A stretch of 64,000 nt of DNA, taken from the NCBI GenBank assembly GCA_016858145.1, contig JAEHOE010000075.1, forward strand, positions 124,001-188,000, written 5' to 3'. Made by a program: the position numbers and the translations under genes. The first letter of the stretch is position 1. The number at the start of each line of letters is the position of its first letter. Shown here one piece after another: positions 46,777 through 57,544 of this stretch. This DNA comes from Edaphochlamys debaryana (Eukaryota; Chlorophyta; Chlorophyceae; Chlamydomonadales). Below the pieces are notes generated by a model. That model was not told the DNA's origin and did no database searches. It saw nothing but the letters and a program-made list of their open reading frames with translations.

Positions 46777-48819
46777 CTACATGCAAGCCACGAGAAAGCA
46801 GTTATCAGTGTCCACAGGAGAGCCTGTCCGCGCTCCGGCCTGTCCAGAGTGCTCCACCCGAGCCGACGCCGACGCCTCTGGGTTCCCTTCCGTCTCGGCC
46901 GTCTCCACCACACTCCCATCATTAAGCAATTGCTGCATACGCCACAGCGCCTGATGCGGAGCCAGCAGCACGGGTGCGTCGTCTGCGCCGCGCAGGCCCG
47001 CCAGCACCGCCGACTGCTGAACCGCCTCCCGCCACGCGTCCATGCGCTCCCCCGCCTCCCGCCAGCCCCGGGCGCAGGAGGCCGTGGCCGCGGCGACGGC
47101 AATCCGTACGGCATCCGGCACGCCCGCCACGCGCGGGCCCTTCCCGTCCAGCTCCAGCAGCAGGTCGCCGATGAGGGGCTTGACAGAGGCCCGCAGCTTG
47201 GGGTCCAGAGCCTCCTGGGGAGGAGAAGGGCGGGGGGGCAGGGGTCTGTGAGACTGCCTGGAAGCCGCCTCTCAGCAGCGGCACGTCATCCCACACGCCT
47301 GGCTGCACCGCCCCCGCCGTTGCTCCGCCCATCCCGCCCACGCCTCCCCCTGCGCCCTCACCAGCAGAGCATACACCGTCTGGAGGAGGTCGCTGAGCAC
47401 CAGGAAGCCCAGGCGGCAGCCCCGGTCGCGGCCGCAGGATTTGGGGATGCAGGAGAGCTGGGAGAGCCGGGTGAGACGCGCACCGCCAATCTGCAGGGGG
47501 TGGGGTAGTTGAGGCAGTTAGTGAAGAGCTTAGTGCTGGAGGTAACATGCCGCTCGCAATTCTGCCAGTGACTTTCAGCTCTGCCTCAGTTTTAAGAACG
47601 CTCGACCGGGTATAGGACCTCGGCTCACCTTGGGCCGCCCGCCCGAGCACATGTAGGGGAAGCGGGCGTCGCCTTGGGTCCGCTTGGCCACGTGGGTGGG
47701 GTCCCTCAGAGCAACCCTGCTCAACAGCCGTTGCGCCTCCTGCTGCTCCTCCGCGGCAATGGCCTCCTGCGGCCCTGACAATGATTGGCTCCGGGCCCAG
47801 GCCTCCACGCACGCCCGCACCTCGCTGCTCCTGCGCCAGCCCTGCGGGCCCGCCAGCGCCTCCACGGCGTCTGTGCCATCCGGCCGGTCAAACATGCCGC
47901 CGGTGCCGTGGAAAAAGGTGTCTAGGTAAGACAAAAACAGGTAAAACGCCACGTGCTGCTCCTGTGGAGTGGGCACGTGCGGTGATGAAGTTTGAGCGGA
48001 TGCCATTAAGCGAAAGTGACAACCCGCAACAGCAAGAAAGCGTGCTAAGAACAGGGATAGGCGTCACTCGGCACGCCACCCCCACGGCACGAGCCCCGTC
48101 CCCCACCTGCGCCACAGCACTGTTTTGCAGGGTCTCCACGCTTGTAGAGAGGAGGACCGGCCGAGCCTCAGATATCAGCACGCTGAGTGGCTCAGAGACG
48201 AGGCCCATGCAGTGGGTCCCGTCTGCTCCGAACAAGCGTCCAAAGAACTGTGTGAGAGGGGCCGGGAGGATTGGTTTAGAGTGGCTGCCTGGCAAGCCAT
48301 GGTGTGGGGACAGGGCGGCACACTTAAGCCCGCTCAGGCCCAGGCTCGAGGCCCGGTGGGTCCGTCGCTACGCATCCCACCATGGGCCAACCCACTCCCT
48401 ACCTCCTCCAACCCAGTGCTCAGCTCTGCGACCAGAGTCACGGTCGGGAGTGACTCCGCAGGCCACAGTTTGTCGAACGGGCCGCCATTGAAGACAGGAA
48501 GTCGAAAGGGCTCCAGCTTGCCAGGCACCTGCACCGTTGCCAACAAAGGACGTGCTTTCCTCAGCTCAGTGGCGAGCACACTCAGCGCCGGAGCCCAAGC
48601 CAAACGGATAAAGCTTTCCACCGGGCCTCCTGCGGGCCCGGGAACGGGCCTACACAGTCGGATGACTGTGTGTTTCTACACGCCCTGCTCCCAGCCCACC
48701 TGTAGCTCTATGTTGTATCCATCGCCTGCGCTCCGCACTGTCAAGCAGCTGGCAGAGCGAGCCGCCGAGGCTGGCGCAGAGGGTGAGTCGTCTGATGGCC
48801 GTGCACGTTTGGGCGCCAT
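46777..48819 (-). CDS. Small member of the unrecognised four-cysteine family, copy B (428 aa)
   Basis: I do not recognise this family. Six exons close in frame: 48700-48819, 48403-48528, 48107-48247, 47629-47961, 47362-47490 and 46777-47214. Exons 1-5 have exactly the same lengths as those of its inverted duplicate at 57902-59886. The protein begins with a basic MAPKRAR, has a helical middle, and carries FPYMCSGGRPK and LSCIPKSCGRDRGCRLGF (C234-x19-C254-x4-C259-x5-C265), the putative metal-binding module also found in the 1254-aa relative. The C-terminal domain (LDPKLRASVKPLIGDLLLEL onward) is helical and Ala-rich, followed by a tail unlike copy C (ETAEGNPEASASA-type composition). The unrelated tail and exon 1 mark the limits of similarity between the two copies. 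Possibly nuclear, from the basic N-terminus only. Confidence 0.78.
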
Positions 48820-50012
48820 AGTGAGGTGAGTTAAGCTACTGAAGGGAGGGAGGGGTGGTCTTATCTTTGTTTCGAACCTTATATGTTATATCCCGCGTAT
48901 GATGTCCCGCATATATGTGCACGCATGCCGTGGGCCCCAACAGGGTCCGTTTCATGCCCGTCTGGGGGCCCTGGGCCCGGGCCTGGCCCCTGGGCCCGGC
49001 CCAGGCCCGATACCAAGGCCCGATCCTCACACACACGCCTTTCACAGGGGATAGCAAACGCACCAGGAGCGTCTGTGAGGCACAGGCAACTGTAAAGACG
49101 TTGCTCGCCGTCGTCCGCTGCCTGAGAGCTGCGCCAGGTTGTGGGGCGGCTTGGGCGCCTGGCGTTCACACCCGCCGCCGGGCCGCCGCCCTCCGCCGCT
49201 TGCTTGTGTCACTGCCGCCGCAATCATAGCCAGCATTGTGGCTGATGACACTGCCTGCCGCTTGGCATGAACCGCGGAACGTAGGCTTCGACCGTGTGCC
49301 CATGGCCGCCAGCTTTGGACTCCAGTCGGTCAGGTCCGGCGCGGCCCGCCCCGGCCCGGCCCGGCTTGGGCCTGCAAGTCGGCGTTGAAGATGTTGTAAG
49401 ATGGCTGTGCCCTCTATGGTTGTCATGGTGAATGGCGACGTAGTCTGAGCCGTGGCGAACCACCGTGGCGATTCCATCTCTCCTGCATGGCACCTTGACC
49501 GGCCACCGCGGACCGCCGACCGCTGGTGTACACAAGCAGCCCCAAATCGCAAGCTTGCATCCCTGGCGGCAGTCGCTTGGCCAGAGTGGAACGCAGCGTT
49601 TGCGGTCGAAGCCTAGCCTCCGAAGCCATGCTTCAGCGGTGTACAATAGCTATGAGAATGTGCTCAGCTATTAGTTGAGTGCTTTAGATATGGCGTTGCC
49701 TGCGGTCGAGTCAACCAGTCGATCGAGTCCGCACTGCAGCACGCTCGTCGCGGTGCGTGCAGGTGCTGGTCAACGCAATGTACATTTCACGCAAGCGCAC
49801 GCTCTATCAGTTGTCTCTGATTCGGCAACTTCGCTCCTTCGAATGCGCCCGCCTCCTCGTCCCCCACGTACCCACCCGACAGCCCCTCGGCCCCCGCCAA
49901 CCCCGCCTTCCAGAAATTATGACGGTCGCACAGGACCGCTTGCCCGCCTGGATACCAACAGCGCCATGAAACCCAGCGACCTTCATCATGAGGCTGCCGA
50001 GCCGCTTCTCCT
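48820..50012. other. Intergenic region upstream of the LINE fragment, no gene supported
   Basis: GC-rich near-palindromic GGCCCGGG-type stretches occur at about 48960-49020 and 49335-49375; similar ones lie near 5280-5310, 21180-21210 and 57735-57800, so they may be a dispersed repeat. The frames near 49700-50050 lie just before the retrotransposon fragment and could be decayed parts of it, but no reverse transcriptase motif (such as a YXDD box) was recognised. Confidence 0.4.
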
Positions 50013-51002
50013 TTGGAACCGCGAAAGCAGCATCGAAGCGTGACAAGGGTGGCTGCCCGAATCAACAGGTCATACACCGAAAGGGTAGTACAGAGCATTT
50101 TGGGCACGCAGGTGGGAGCGCTCCCGCAAGCACTCCGCAATGGACTAGACATGGGACAGCGCCTGGGCGCGCTTATTAGCCGGCTCCCGGCCGGGTGGGC
50201 CGAAGCAGCACGGGGGGTGGACGATCAGGCGGCCGCCCCAGGGGAAGAAGAGGCTTGGGCGAACATTGCCAGGGGCATAGGCTGGGAGGACGTCAGCTTG
50301 GCAAAGATGACAGTTAGCCTGGCCACGCACTTGCTATTGGGACCGGCTCGGGTTAAGCTAGCACGGAAGCATGCACTTTACATTCAGGAGGCGTACGGCA
50401 CAGACACGGCATCAGCAGAAGCAGTGGCAAGTCTGAAAGCGGTTTGGCCGAGGTTGTGGGGCATTAAGTGGGATCCGGGCAATAAAGAGCCCTTGTGGAG
50501 GCTGGCGATGGATGGCTTCCCGGGATTTGGCATGCACCGGAGCCAGTTAGGAACTGAGAACGTGGCGAGGTGTCCGTGTGGGCGGGCCATGGAGCAAGGC
50601 GATCGGCTCCACCATTTCTGGTATTGCCCAGCCGCTGTGGCTGTTCGTATGCGCCTCAGTCATGGTATTGGCAGGGCGGTGAAACGACACGAGGTGTGGC
50701 TTGCTGTGCCCCCAGAGGGCACCGGGATTCATGCGCGAGTGTGGGACGTGGTGTGTCTGGCCGCGATATGCGCGATGGACCGGGCCAGAAGGTACAAGTA
50801 TGCGCACAGGGACGCTCAGGACCACTCCTTGATGATGGCACAGGCTTTAGCAGTAGCACGAGGCGAGTTTGAGGGCCGTTTGCAGTGTTTTGCGGAGGTT
50901 GGGCTCACGCACAGGGGCTGGGATGAGGTCCCAACCGACCACCCTTTCCTAGCGGCCAGGGCGGATGGATCAGTGCAGTATGCAGGCCCGGACGCCCCTT
51001 GA
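50013..51002 (+). CDS. C-terminal retrotransposon polyprotein fragment with zf-RVT-like domain
   Basis: The frame encodes up to 329 residues. The segment starting WPRLWGIKWDPGNKEPLWRL and continuing LAMDGFPGFGMHRSQLGTEN, then RCPCGRAMEQGDRLHHFWYCP, matches the layout of the zinc-binding domain found after the reverse transcriptase in plant and algal LINEs: a W...L..DG..G...H lead, then C-x-C and H-x4-C-type ligands (CPCG, H-H-x3-C). The start codon is nominal because the upstream part is missing or decayed. No coding role outside the element is expected. Alternative: a domesticated single-domain protein, but nothing supports that here. Confidence 0.6.
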   Translation: MEPRKQHRSVTRVAARINRSYTERVVQSILGTQVGALPQALRNGLDMGQRLGALISRLPAGWAEAARGVDDQAAAPGEEEAWANIARGIGWEDVSLAKMTVSLATHLLLGPARVKLARKHALYIQEAYGTDTASAEAVASLKAVWPRLWGIKWDPGNKEPLWRLAMDGFPGFGMHRSQLGTENVARCPCGRAMEQGDRLHHFWYCPAAVAVRMRLSHGIGRAVKRHEVWLAVPPEGTGIHARVWDVVCLAAICAMDRARRYKYAHRDAQDHSLMMAQALAVARGEFEGRLQCFAEVGLTHRGWDEVPTDHPFLAARADGSVQYAGPDAP

Positions 51003-51019
51003 TGGAGGCGGGGCACACC

Positions 51020-51213
51020 CTGCGGCGCATAACAAACGGGAGGGAGCCGCAGGGGGGGGGGGGGTTTCGCCCGGCGGCGCATAACAAACGGGAGGGAGTC
51101 GCAGGGCAGGGGCGGGGACCGGGTGAGCTACACGTGGCGTTTGATGGGATGTGCACCTTGCGGAAAGGGGACATAGTCCTCTGCGGCGCATAACAAACGG
51201 GAGGGAGCCGCAG
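51020..51213 (+). repeat. Three 33-base repeats with hairpin potential at the LINE 3' end
   Basis: Copies lie at 51020-51052, 51072-51104 and 51181-51213. Copies 1 and 3 are identical: the arms CTGCGGC and GCCGCAG can pair as a 7-base stem around a 19-base loop containing GCATAACAAACGGG. Copy 2 has one change in each arm, so its stem is weaker. They follow the retrotransposon stop codon by 18 bases and may be part of its 3' recognition structure. Confidence 0.85.
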
Positions 51214-51817
51214 AGTGGGAGTGAATGTGGGGTCGGGAGAGCCAGGATCGAGAGGTGTACGGCCAACAGTGTGAGCACATGATGAACGGTAAACGGTTAC
51301 TGGTAGGAGGCGCGGCCGAGGAGGGGCCATCGATACACGCTGAGCATGGTCATTGCGTGCCAAGGACTAAGGTTGGGACCTGAGTGTGGTCAGTGCAAGT
51401 TATGACAGGGACTTGCGTTCTGGCTTGCAGGGGGCAAGCCCGTGAGGTGGGTCGCTTGGCCCCAGCGTTCAGCGCTGTGACCCCAGGGGGGTCCTTCATT
51501 GTAAACACCGAGGACTGCCCGAAGGGAAAGGGTCGCGATCAGGGGCCAAATGGCCATTTGCGCCTTCCTACACCCTGTGGGGCCCCAGCCGCCGGCCCCA
51601 TCTGCACAACCAAGTAGCGCCTTTGCTTGAGGACACATCCCTTGACGTCTCGGCGACTCGGCTGACCACAGCTGTCTCGGGGATGGCTTGGCAGCTAGCG
51701 ACCCACCCTTACGCTCGAATCACTGAGCAAGTTGACACTACAAATGACCTGTTGAGGTAGTCGTTGTGCGCGCGTGGGGGCCGTCTGGTCTTTAGCCCGT
51801 CTTTCATCGCCTGAGCC
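51214..51817. other. Intergenic region upstream of the glycosyltransferase gene
   Basis: About 600 bases between the LINE fragment and the start codon at 51818. No gene or clear promoter motif recognised. Confidence 0.45.
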
Positions 51818-54800
51818 ATGAGCCATCGGAGAGGCGCTGTCCTCGCCCTGTTACTCCTTGCAGCAGTAGAATCTTCCTTGCCTAAAGCAGCTGCGCAGAG
51901 GCGGACCCGGGGAAGTCGCAATTCCCGGTCTGCGTGGCTTCGTGGCTTCGCGGGCGAGGGCAGGTGCGCTTCGTGTTGCTATCCGTCGGCATAGTTTGGA
52001 CAGGGACAGGTGTCTCTCGGCCCCCCCGCCCCCCGCAGTTGCGGCGATGCCCACGCGCTTCCCTGCCCCTCCCTCCAGCCCCCACCGCCAGGGCCACGGC
52101 CTCGACGAGCTAGGCGTGCAGTACCTGACGCTGCACGTCACAGCCCCCGTCATAGAGGACGGTCCAGAGCAGCTCGTGCTCTTGCACGTATGGCTGCGCC
52201 GGCAGGGGCCTGCAGACGATGGCGCTGAGCACCCCGCCTTTCACAGCGTGAGCGTGGCCCGTAAATATGTACTTATGGGCCGCGCGCACTAGTTGTGATG
52301 GGCAGACAGGGGCCATCTCCTGGATTCCAACCGATGGGCCTGCCTCGAGGCCCGAGCGGAGGAGGGACAGCGGCATGGGTTGCAGGGATGAGGGCGCAGG
52401 GCCTCACCCATACCAATCACGCCCCGCCCCGCCCCACCCATGACATGCAACCGCAGCAACACGCCATCAACGGCTTTGCGTGGGCCGAGTCGCTGCAGCA
52501 CCCCGGCCGCCAGGAGGGAACGGGGCTGTGGCGAATGGCCGTGGAGCACCAGCGCTGGCAGCCCAAGCTGCGCCTGGAGACGGCCAGCGGCGCCGTCAAG
52601 ATGGCCGACAGCGTGCTGCCGCAGCTGCCCGAGGACGCCGGCGCGCGCTCCTCCCTGCGCCCCTTCCACTTCTCCATACCGCTCGACCAGTCCCTGCCCG
52701 GCCGCTGCTACAAGGTGGGGCCACTGCCGGGCGATTGCGGGTCGGGTGGGCGTCTCAGGGCCTTGGCGGGCTGCAGCCGCCTGATGGCGGCAGCCTGGCA
52801 GGTGCAGGCATGCCCCCCCAGACCCTGCACCTCGCGCCTTCCCGTGCCTGCTCCTCCACTGACGCCCACCGGCTCCTCGGCCCTCCCCCCCCCACCCGCA
52901 GCTGTACGATGAGTCCAATCCGGGCTTCAGGGCGCCCTTCTGCCTGCCGCCCCTGGCCGGCCGCCTGTGCCGCCGCCTGGCCCCCCCCAACGCCACCAGC
53001 GCTGCGGTGCCGGCGCTGTGGTCCGTGCTGCAGCCCTTCCGCTCCATAGGAGTACCGCCCAGCAAATGGGAGGTGGGAAGAGGGAAGGGGGAGGGGAGGT
53101 GACGAAAGGACAACGGGCAGGGCTGCACGCTACAACAGGCCGCCGCTAGTCACGCGGCCAGTCCCCCCCGGCGCCAGCCCCTTCCCACCAGCACGAGCGC
53201 CGCTTCTCCCCAAGCCGCTGCCTCCTCCACCCCCAACCCCCTCGACCCGCCCACCCCGCTCCCCCCAGGCGCACCTCCGTGCCACTGCGGCCCGCGTCAA
53301 CAACTACGTCAACCACGTGCTGGGCATGGGCGGGCAGGGCGTGCTGCTGTACGCGGACGCCATGACACGTGTGGCGCTGGAGCACGTGTCCGTGCTGGAG
53401 CCGCTCACGGCGCGGGGGCGGCTGGTGTGGGTGTCCTGGCCCTTCCCGGAGCGCAGCCCGTGAGCGGGGGCACCGGTCGTCGAGGGATGCGGGCGGCACC
53501 GGTAGTCGAGGGATGCGGGCGGCACCGGTAGTCGAGGGATGCGGGCGGCACCGGTAGTCGAGGGATGCGGGCGGCACCGGTGGTCGAGGGATGCGGACGG
53601 GGGCCGCTAGGGGGCGCGGGAGCAGGGCAGGGCGGGGCGCGGCGGGGCAGGGGGGATGCGGGTGCAGGTGGAGGCGGGGCGAGCGCGAACTGCCCCCTCC
53701 TGCTGCCCCTCCCTCGCCCTTGCCCACCCCGACCTGATCCCCCTCGCCCCCCTTCCCCCTCCCCACACAAAGGCTGAGCTACGCCTACGACATGGCGCTG
53801 GTGGCCTCCCACGCGCTGCTGGCGCTGGGCCCCTGCGGCACCAACCTGGCGCTGCTGGTGGGGGACGTGGACGAGTACCTGTACAACCCGTTCGGGAGGT
53901 GGGGGTGGTGGGGCGGGGGTAGGTGGGGGGTGAGGTGGGGGGAGTGCAGGGGGGTGGGGAGGCGGGGGAGAGTAGGAGAGTACCTGCACAACCCGTTCGG
54001 GAAATGGGGATTCGGGCGGGGGCGGAGAGTTTGGGGAGGGAGAAAAGGCGGTTGCCGCAGGGCCAATTGGCACGGGCTAGAACAGATTATTAGTTGCCAA
54101 CCCGCCGCCGCACGGCCCTTCCCCCCTCCCTTCGGCAGGGCCTGGCCGGAACTGCACAGCTGCTTGAGGGAGACGGTGGGTCCAGCCGGGGATGGGTGGG
54201 GTAATCGGCGTTGTGTTGTGCATCGAGAGGGGCATGCGGGTGCCTGGCCTCCAGCTCGGGGTGGACTGTCGCGGCGCGGACTGGACTGGCCCGAGGGTGG
54301 ATCAAGCCTCAGCCGGCTATGCTCAGAATGCCAGTTGTGGGGGGCCAACAGCGGCGGCGGGGCCTCACACGCCCGCCCCCCGACACTCTTGGTCGGAAAT
54401 CACCTGCTGCTCCCCACCCCTGCTGCCCCCCGCCCCTGCTGCTCCCCACCCCTGCTGGCCCCCACCCCCACCCCCCAGGGCGGCCCCGACGTGTCCGTGA
54501 ACCTGCTCCGCCGCGTGGACGTGGCCTCCTCCGTCCTCTCCCCGAGCCAGGAGGCGGCCTGGTGGTCCTTCGGGGCGCGGACCATGGAGCGACACCCCAT
54601 ATTCGCATACAACAGACTGGCCAAGTACCCGCACCGAGCGGGTAAGCCACACGGCGCGAACTTGTCACGGGCGCTGGAGGGCACCTCCGCCCTGCCCTCC
54701 ACCCCTGGGGCTCTACCCTCGTGTGTTGGCGTCTGTGGCAGTGACCGCAGTTTACATCGCTCTGGCTGCGCTTGCGGCTGCCCGCTGCGTCTTTGCCAGC

Positions 54801-56049
54801 TGCAACGCAGTGCCCGGCGCGTTGCTTGTCAAGGTGTTGGCAGGGGGGCGCTCCGTTGAGGTTTTGGCCGCGGGCAGCCCTACCGCACCGACCACACAGC
54901 CGTGCTCACACGGCGCTGTGCGCTGCCCCGGGCGTACCTTACGCTTGTCGAGACACGGCTCCAGGACCCACGGGCTACTCAAGCGCTGCGCCGATGGCTC
55001 CGTTGCCTGGCTCCTGCTCTCCCGTTCAGCGACACATGTTGTTTACCCCACTTTCCCTCCCCACCCGCCCCGCCCCCCCGACCCCCTCAGAGCTGTCCAA
55101 GATGGTAGCGCTCCCCTCCCAGCGGGTGGTCTCCACCTTCGTGCACGAGGGCTACCCGCTGCACGGGCGGACGATGTACGCCAACGCGTCCTGCGGGTGG
55201 GTCAGGGGCGGCCGGCGGGCGGCCTGTGTGGCCTCCGGTGGGGTGCTGTAGCTTCTGGCGTTGCTGTCAGTTGAACGCTGTACTTCCTGTTCCGCCCTCC
55301 CACCTCGACCGTTGCCCCCTCCTCGCGCCCTCCCGCAGCTTCCTGTTGCACGTCAAGGTGTGCAGGGGGCCTTGGCCTGGAGGGACGACAGAGAGCCACA
55401 ATGCCCCGGGGCGCCGCCCAGTTGCCGGGCGGCCGTACCCGCCTTCCCCGCGATGCCCCCTAGCTCCGCCCCCAATCAGCCGCCCCCTCTGCCCTTCCTG
55501 GCCCTCGCCCCCCTGTACCCCCGCTCTCTCCCTTCCATACCTCAGTCCTCCATTCTTCCTCTCCCCCCTGACCTACCCCCTCAGAACTATTGGGTGCCCC
55601 GCGTGAACGCCAGCGAGGAGCACTACACGCCCTTCCGACTGCACCTGCCCTGGGGGGCGCTCACCAAGCAGGCGGGGGCCAGGGCCTCGGTGCAGGTGCG
55701 CCAACCGGGGGCCGACGGAGCTGGAGCCGCCGGCAGTAGCAGCACCGAGCCCGGCGCCAGCAGCGGTAGCACTAGTGCGTCCGGGGGTGTGGAGGGTGCC
55801 GCAGAGGCGCGGGACAAGGGCGCGGGGCCGGGGTTGGGGCTGGGGCAGGAGGCGATGGGGCAGGACGGGGCTATGGCGGTGGAGGGTACGACGGCGGAGG
55901 ACGAGGAGGCGGCGGGGGAGTTTGTGCAGGAGCGGACGGAGGCCATGGACCGGCGGCAGCGCATGGCGGGGAAAAACGTGCGGACGCAGGGCAAGGCGCG
56001 CAAGCAGCAGCGGCGCTGGGAGGAGGACGACGGCGTGGACTCGTACTAG
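51818..56049 (+). CDS. GT92-like (DUF23) secretory-pathway glycosyltransferase
   Basis: Predicted glycosyltransferase of the GT92/DUF23 type, transferring a sugar onto glycoprotein or glycan acceptors in the Golgi. Eleven exons close in frame: 51818-51963, 52004-52268, 52457-52714, 52902-53072, 53269-53459, 53773-53898, 54139-54175, 54479-54641, 55091-55196, 55339-55357 and 55585-56049, giving 648 aa. The N-terminus (MSHRRGAVLALLLLAAVES) is a signal peptide or anchor. The family-like core runs NNYVNHVLGMGGQGVLLYAD, then WVSWPFPERSPLSYAYDMAL, then LLVGDVDEYLYNPFG, where D375-V-D377-E378 is the likely DxD-type metal/nucleotide-sugar site. Later VALPSQRVVSTFVHEGYPLHG fits the closing His region. 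The C-terminus is a low-complexity, charged tail. Exon 10 is only 19 bases; exon 2 uses an acceptor at 52003 chosen because it alone keeps the frame. Donor and acceptor sugars cannot be told from sequence. Confidence 0.68.
53471..53600 (+). repeat. Five-copy 26-base minisatellite in intron 5
   Basis: Five tandem 26-base units, each with CACCGGT and CGAGGGATGCGG, start 11 bases after the exon 5 donor of the GT92-like gene. Units differ only at one or two positions, so the array is probably variable in length between strains. Confidence 0.9.
53873..54000 (+). repeat. Duplicate of the exon 6 end within intron 6
   Basis: The last 26 bases of exon 6 (53873-53898, GAGTACCT to CGGGAG) recur with two changes at 53975-54000 inside the following intron. 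The copy ends GGGAAATG instead of GGGAGGTG, so it lacks the donor GT and is not an alternative exon end. Confidence 0.8.
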
Positions 56050-56707
56050 CGTGGGGAGGCGAGGACAGGCTCAGGAGCTGCATGGTCTGTGGTGGACGGG
56101 GGCCTGAAGTGTGGGGGGGGAGTCGGGTCTTGCGCGGAGTTTGCGCCGGCTGAGGCCTTTTTAGACGCCCAGCCCGCGATGCCACAAGCTTTACTTTCCT
56201 TATCCCTATCGCTTGTGATTGAGAGCAGGGAGTTATCGACCCTGCGCTGGCTGTATGTGATCGACGAGACCGTATCGGCCCAGTCTAAGGCCCAGTCCGT
56301 GCGCTGTGGGGCGTAGTGCTTGATTGCGCGGCCCCAGTGCTGCCCGGCCTCGCGGAGTTTGGGGCTCAGCCCTTTTCCCTGTCCTGAGGAGGACAGACAT
56401 CCTTGTTAGACGGGGGGGCGGAAAAGTGAAGGACGACTTCGTGGTTGGGTGCGTGGCGTGCGCGGAAGTGACGACTTCGTGACCTGGAAAGCCGGCAATT
56501 AGCACACGCGTTCCGCATACAGGTGCTACCTAGCTGATGAGCAGAGGTTGGCCTGCTTAGCGGGGAGCGCTCACGCCCGTTCGCACTCGTGCCACTTCAG
56601 CCACTTCCACCAAACACAACGTGGCTTCCAGGACGCGCAACAACTCGGCTCCACTGTAGTACGCACTATACATCCACGTATCACGCGCTTAGCTCACTAT
56701 AGCACTC
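56050..56707. other. Intergenic region, no gene supported
   Basis: Separates the glycosyltransferase stop from the Ala-rich single-exon gene. ACTATACATC at about 56666 is a possible TATA-like element for the downstream gene, about 40 bases before its start codon; weak evidence. Confidence 0.4.
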
Positions 56708-57544
56708 ATGGCTCCTCGACCAGATGCCTTTTGGTCAAGGGCTCCTGCATCGCGGCCTGCGAAGCGGTCAGACTACAGCTCAGCTACTGCAGATGATGCG
56801 GTGGCCATGTTCGCCGCTGACGCTCGGTCCAGAGCGGCAGCCCTGGCTGAGGAGGTCCGCCAAGCCGCGGAGGCCAGGGCCGCCGAGGCCCGAGCGATCG
56901 TCCTTGACAGGGAGGTCGCTGCCAGGGAGGCCGTGCTCAAGAGGGAAGTCGAGGCAAGGGCTGCAGCCGACGTGTGGGCGGCGGAGGCGGACCAAGTGGC
57001 GGCCCAGGCCCTGGAGGCGGTCAAGGCCCGGGATGCCGAGGCCCGGTCGGCTGTTGACGCCAAGGGAGCTCAGGCGGCCCTGGATGCCGATCGTGCTTGG
57101 GCCCAAGCGGAAGCCATGGCTGCTGCAGCCCGCGCCACTGTCGAAGCAGAGGCAGCCGAGGTGGCGGCGGCCGTGGAGACGCGCACAGCGGAGGCGACCG
57201 CGGCGGTGGCAGCGCTTGAAGCCGCCGCCAAAGCCGCCGTCGACGCGAAGGTCACGGAAGCTCGGGCCACGGTAGACGCCAGGGATGCAGCGGCCTTTGC
57301 CGCCGCGGCAACTCACGAGGCTGCGGCGTGGGCGGCTGTGGAGGCCAAGGAGGCGGCCGCGCGGGCGGCCGTGGAGGCCCGTGCGGAGGCGGCACGGTCG
57401 GCGGTGGAGGCCCGCGCGGAGGCGGCACGGTCGGCGGTGGAGGCCCGCGATAGAGCCGCGCGGAGGGCCGTGGAAGCGCGAGAGGCCCGGGCCAAGTCTG
57501 CAGTGGCGGCGAGGGAGAGGGCTGCGGCCCGGGCAGGCCGGTGA
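56708..57544 (+). CDS. Single-exon Ala-rich protein with 11-residue LEA-like repeats
   Basis: A continuous 278-codon frame with a start ATG at 56708. After a short Ser/Pro/Arg lead, nearly the whole protein is Ala, Glu, Arg, Val and Asp in helical periodicity. Near the C-terminus an exact 11-residue period is visible: AARSAVEARAE twice, then AARSAVEARDR, AARRAVEAREA and a weaker fifth unit. Eleven-residue amphipathic repeats are the signature of group 3 LEA proteins and some apolipoprotein-like helices, which protect membranes or proteins during drying. No signal peptide or transmembrane segment is seen. The opposite strand is also open for 362 codons across the same DNA, an effect of GC-rich repeated codons. 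The frame chosen is preferred because its product has a coherent heptad/hendecad pattern. A structural coiled-coil role is an equal alternative. Confidence 0.6.
   Translation: MAPRPDAFWSRAPASRPAKRSDYSSATADDAVAMFAADARSRAAALAEEVRQAAEARAAEARAIVLDREVAAREAVLKREVEARAAADVWAAEADQVAAQALEAVKARDAEARSAVDAKGAQAALDADRAWAQAEAMAAAARATVEAEAAEVAAAVETRTAEATAAVAALEAAAKAAVDAKVTEARATVDARDAAAFAAAATHEAAAWAAVEAKEAAARAAVEARAEAARSAVEARAEAARSAVEARDRAARRAVEAREARAKSAVAARERAAARAGR

Larger units (their letters stand above)
50013..51213 (+). mobile_element. 3' fragment of a LINE-like (non-LTR) retrotransposon
   Basis: Comprises an open frame with a reverse-transcriptase-associated zinc-binding domain and, immediately after its stop at 51002, three copies of a 33-base hairpin-forming repeat. 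No endonuclease or reverse transcriptase domain is visible upstream, consistent with the 5' truncation usual for LINE insertions. Boundaries are approximate, and target-site duplications were not identified. Confidence 0.6.

Noticed and set aside
51020..51213. Possible CRISPR array (three repeats)
   Set aside because: Only three copies with irregular spacing of 19 and 76 bases, in a eukaryotic genome and directly after a retrotransposon frame.
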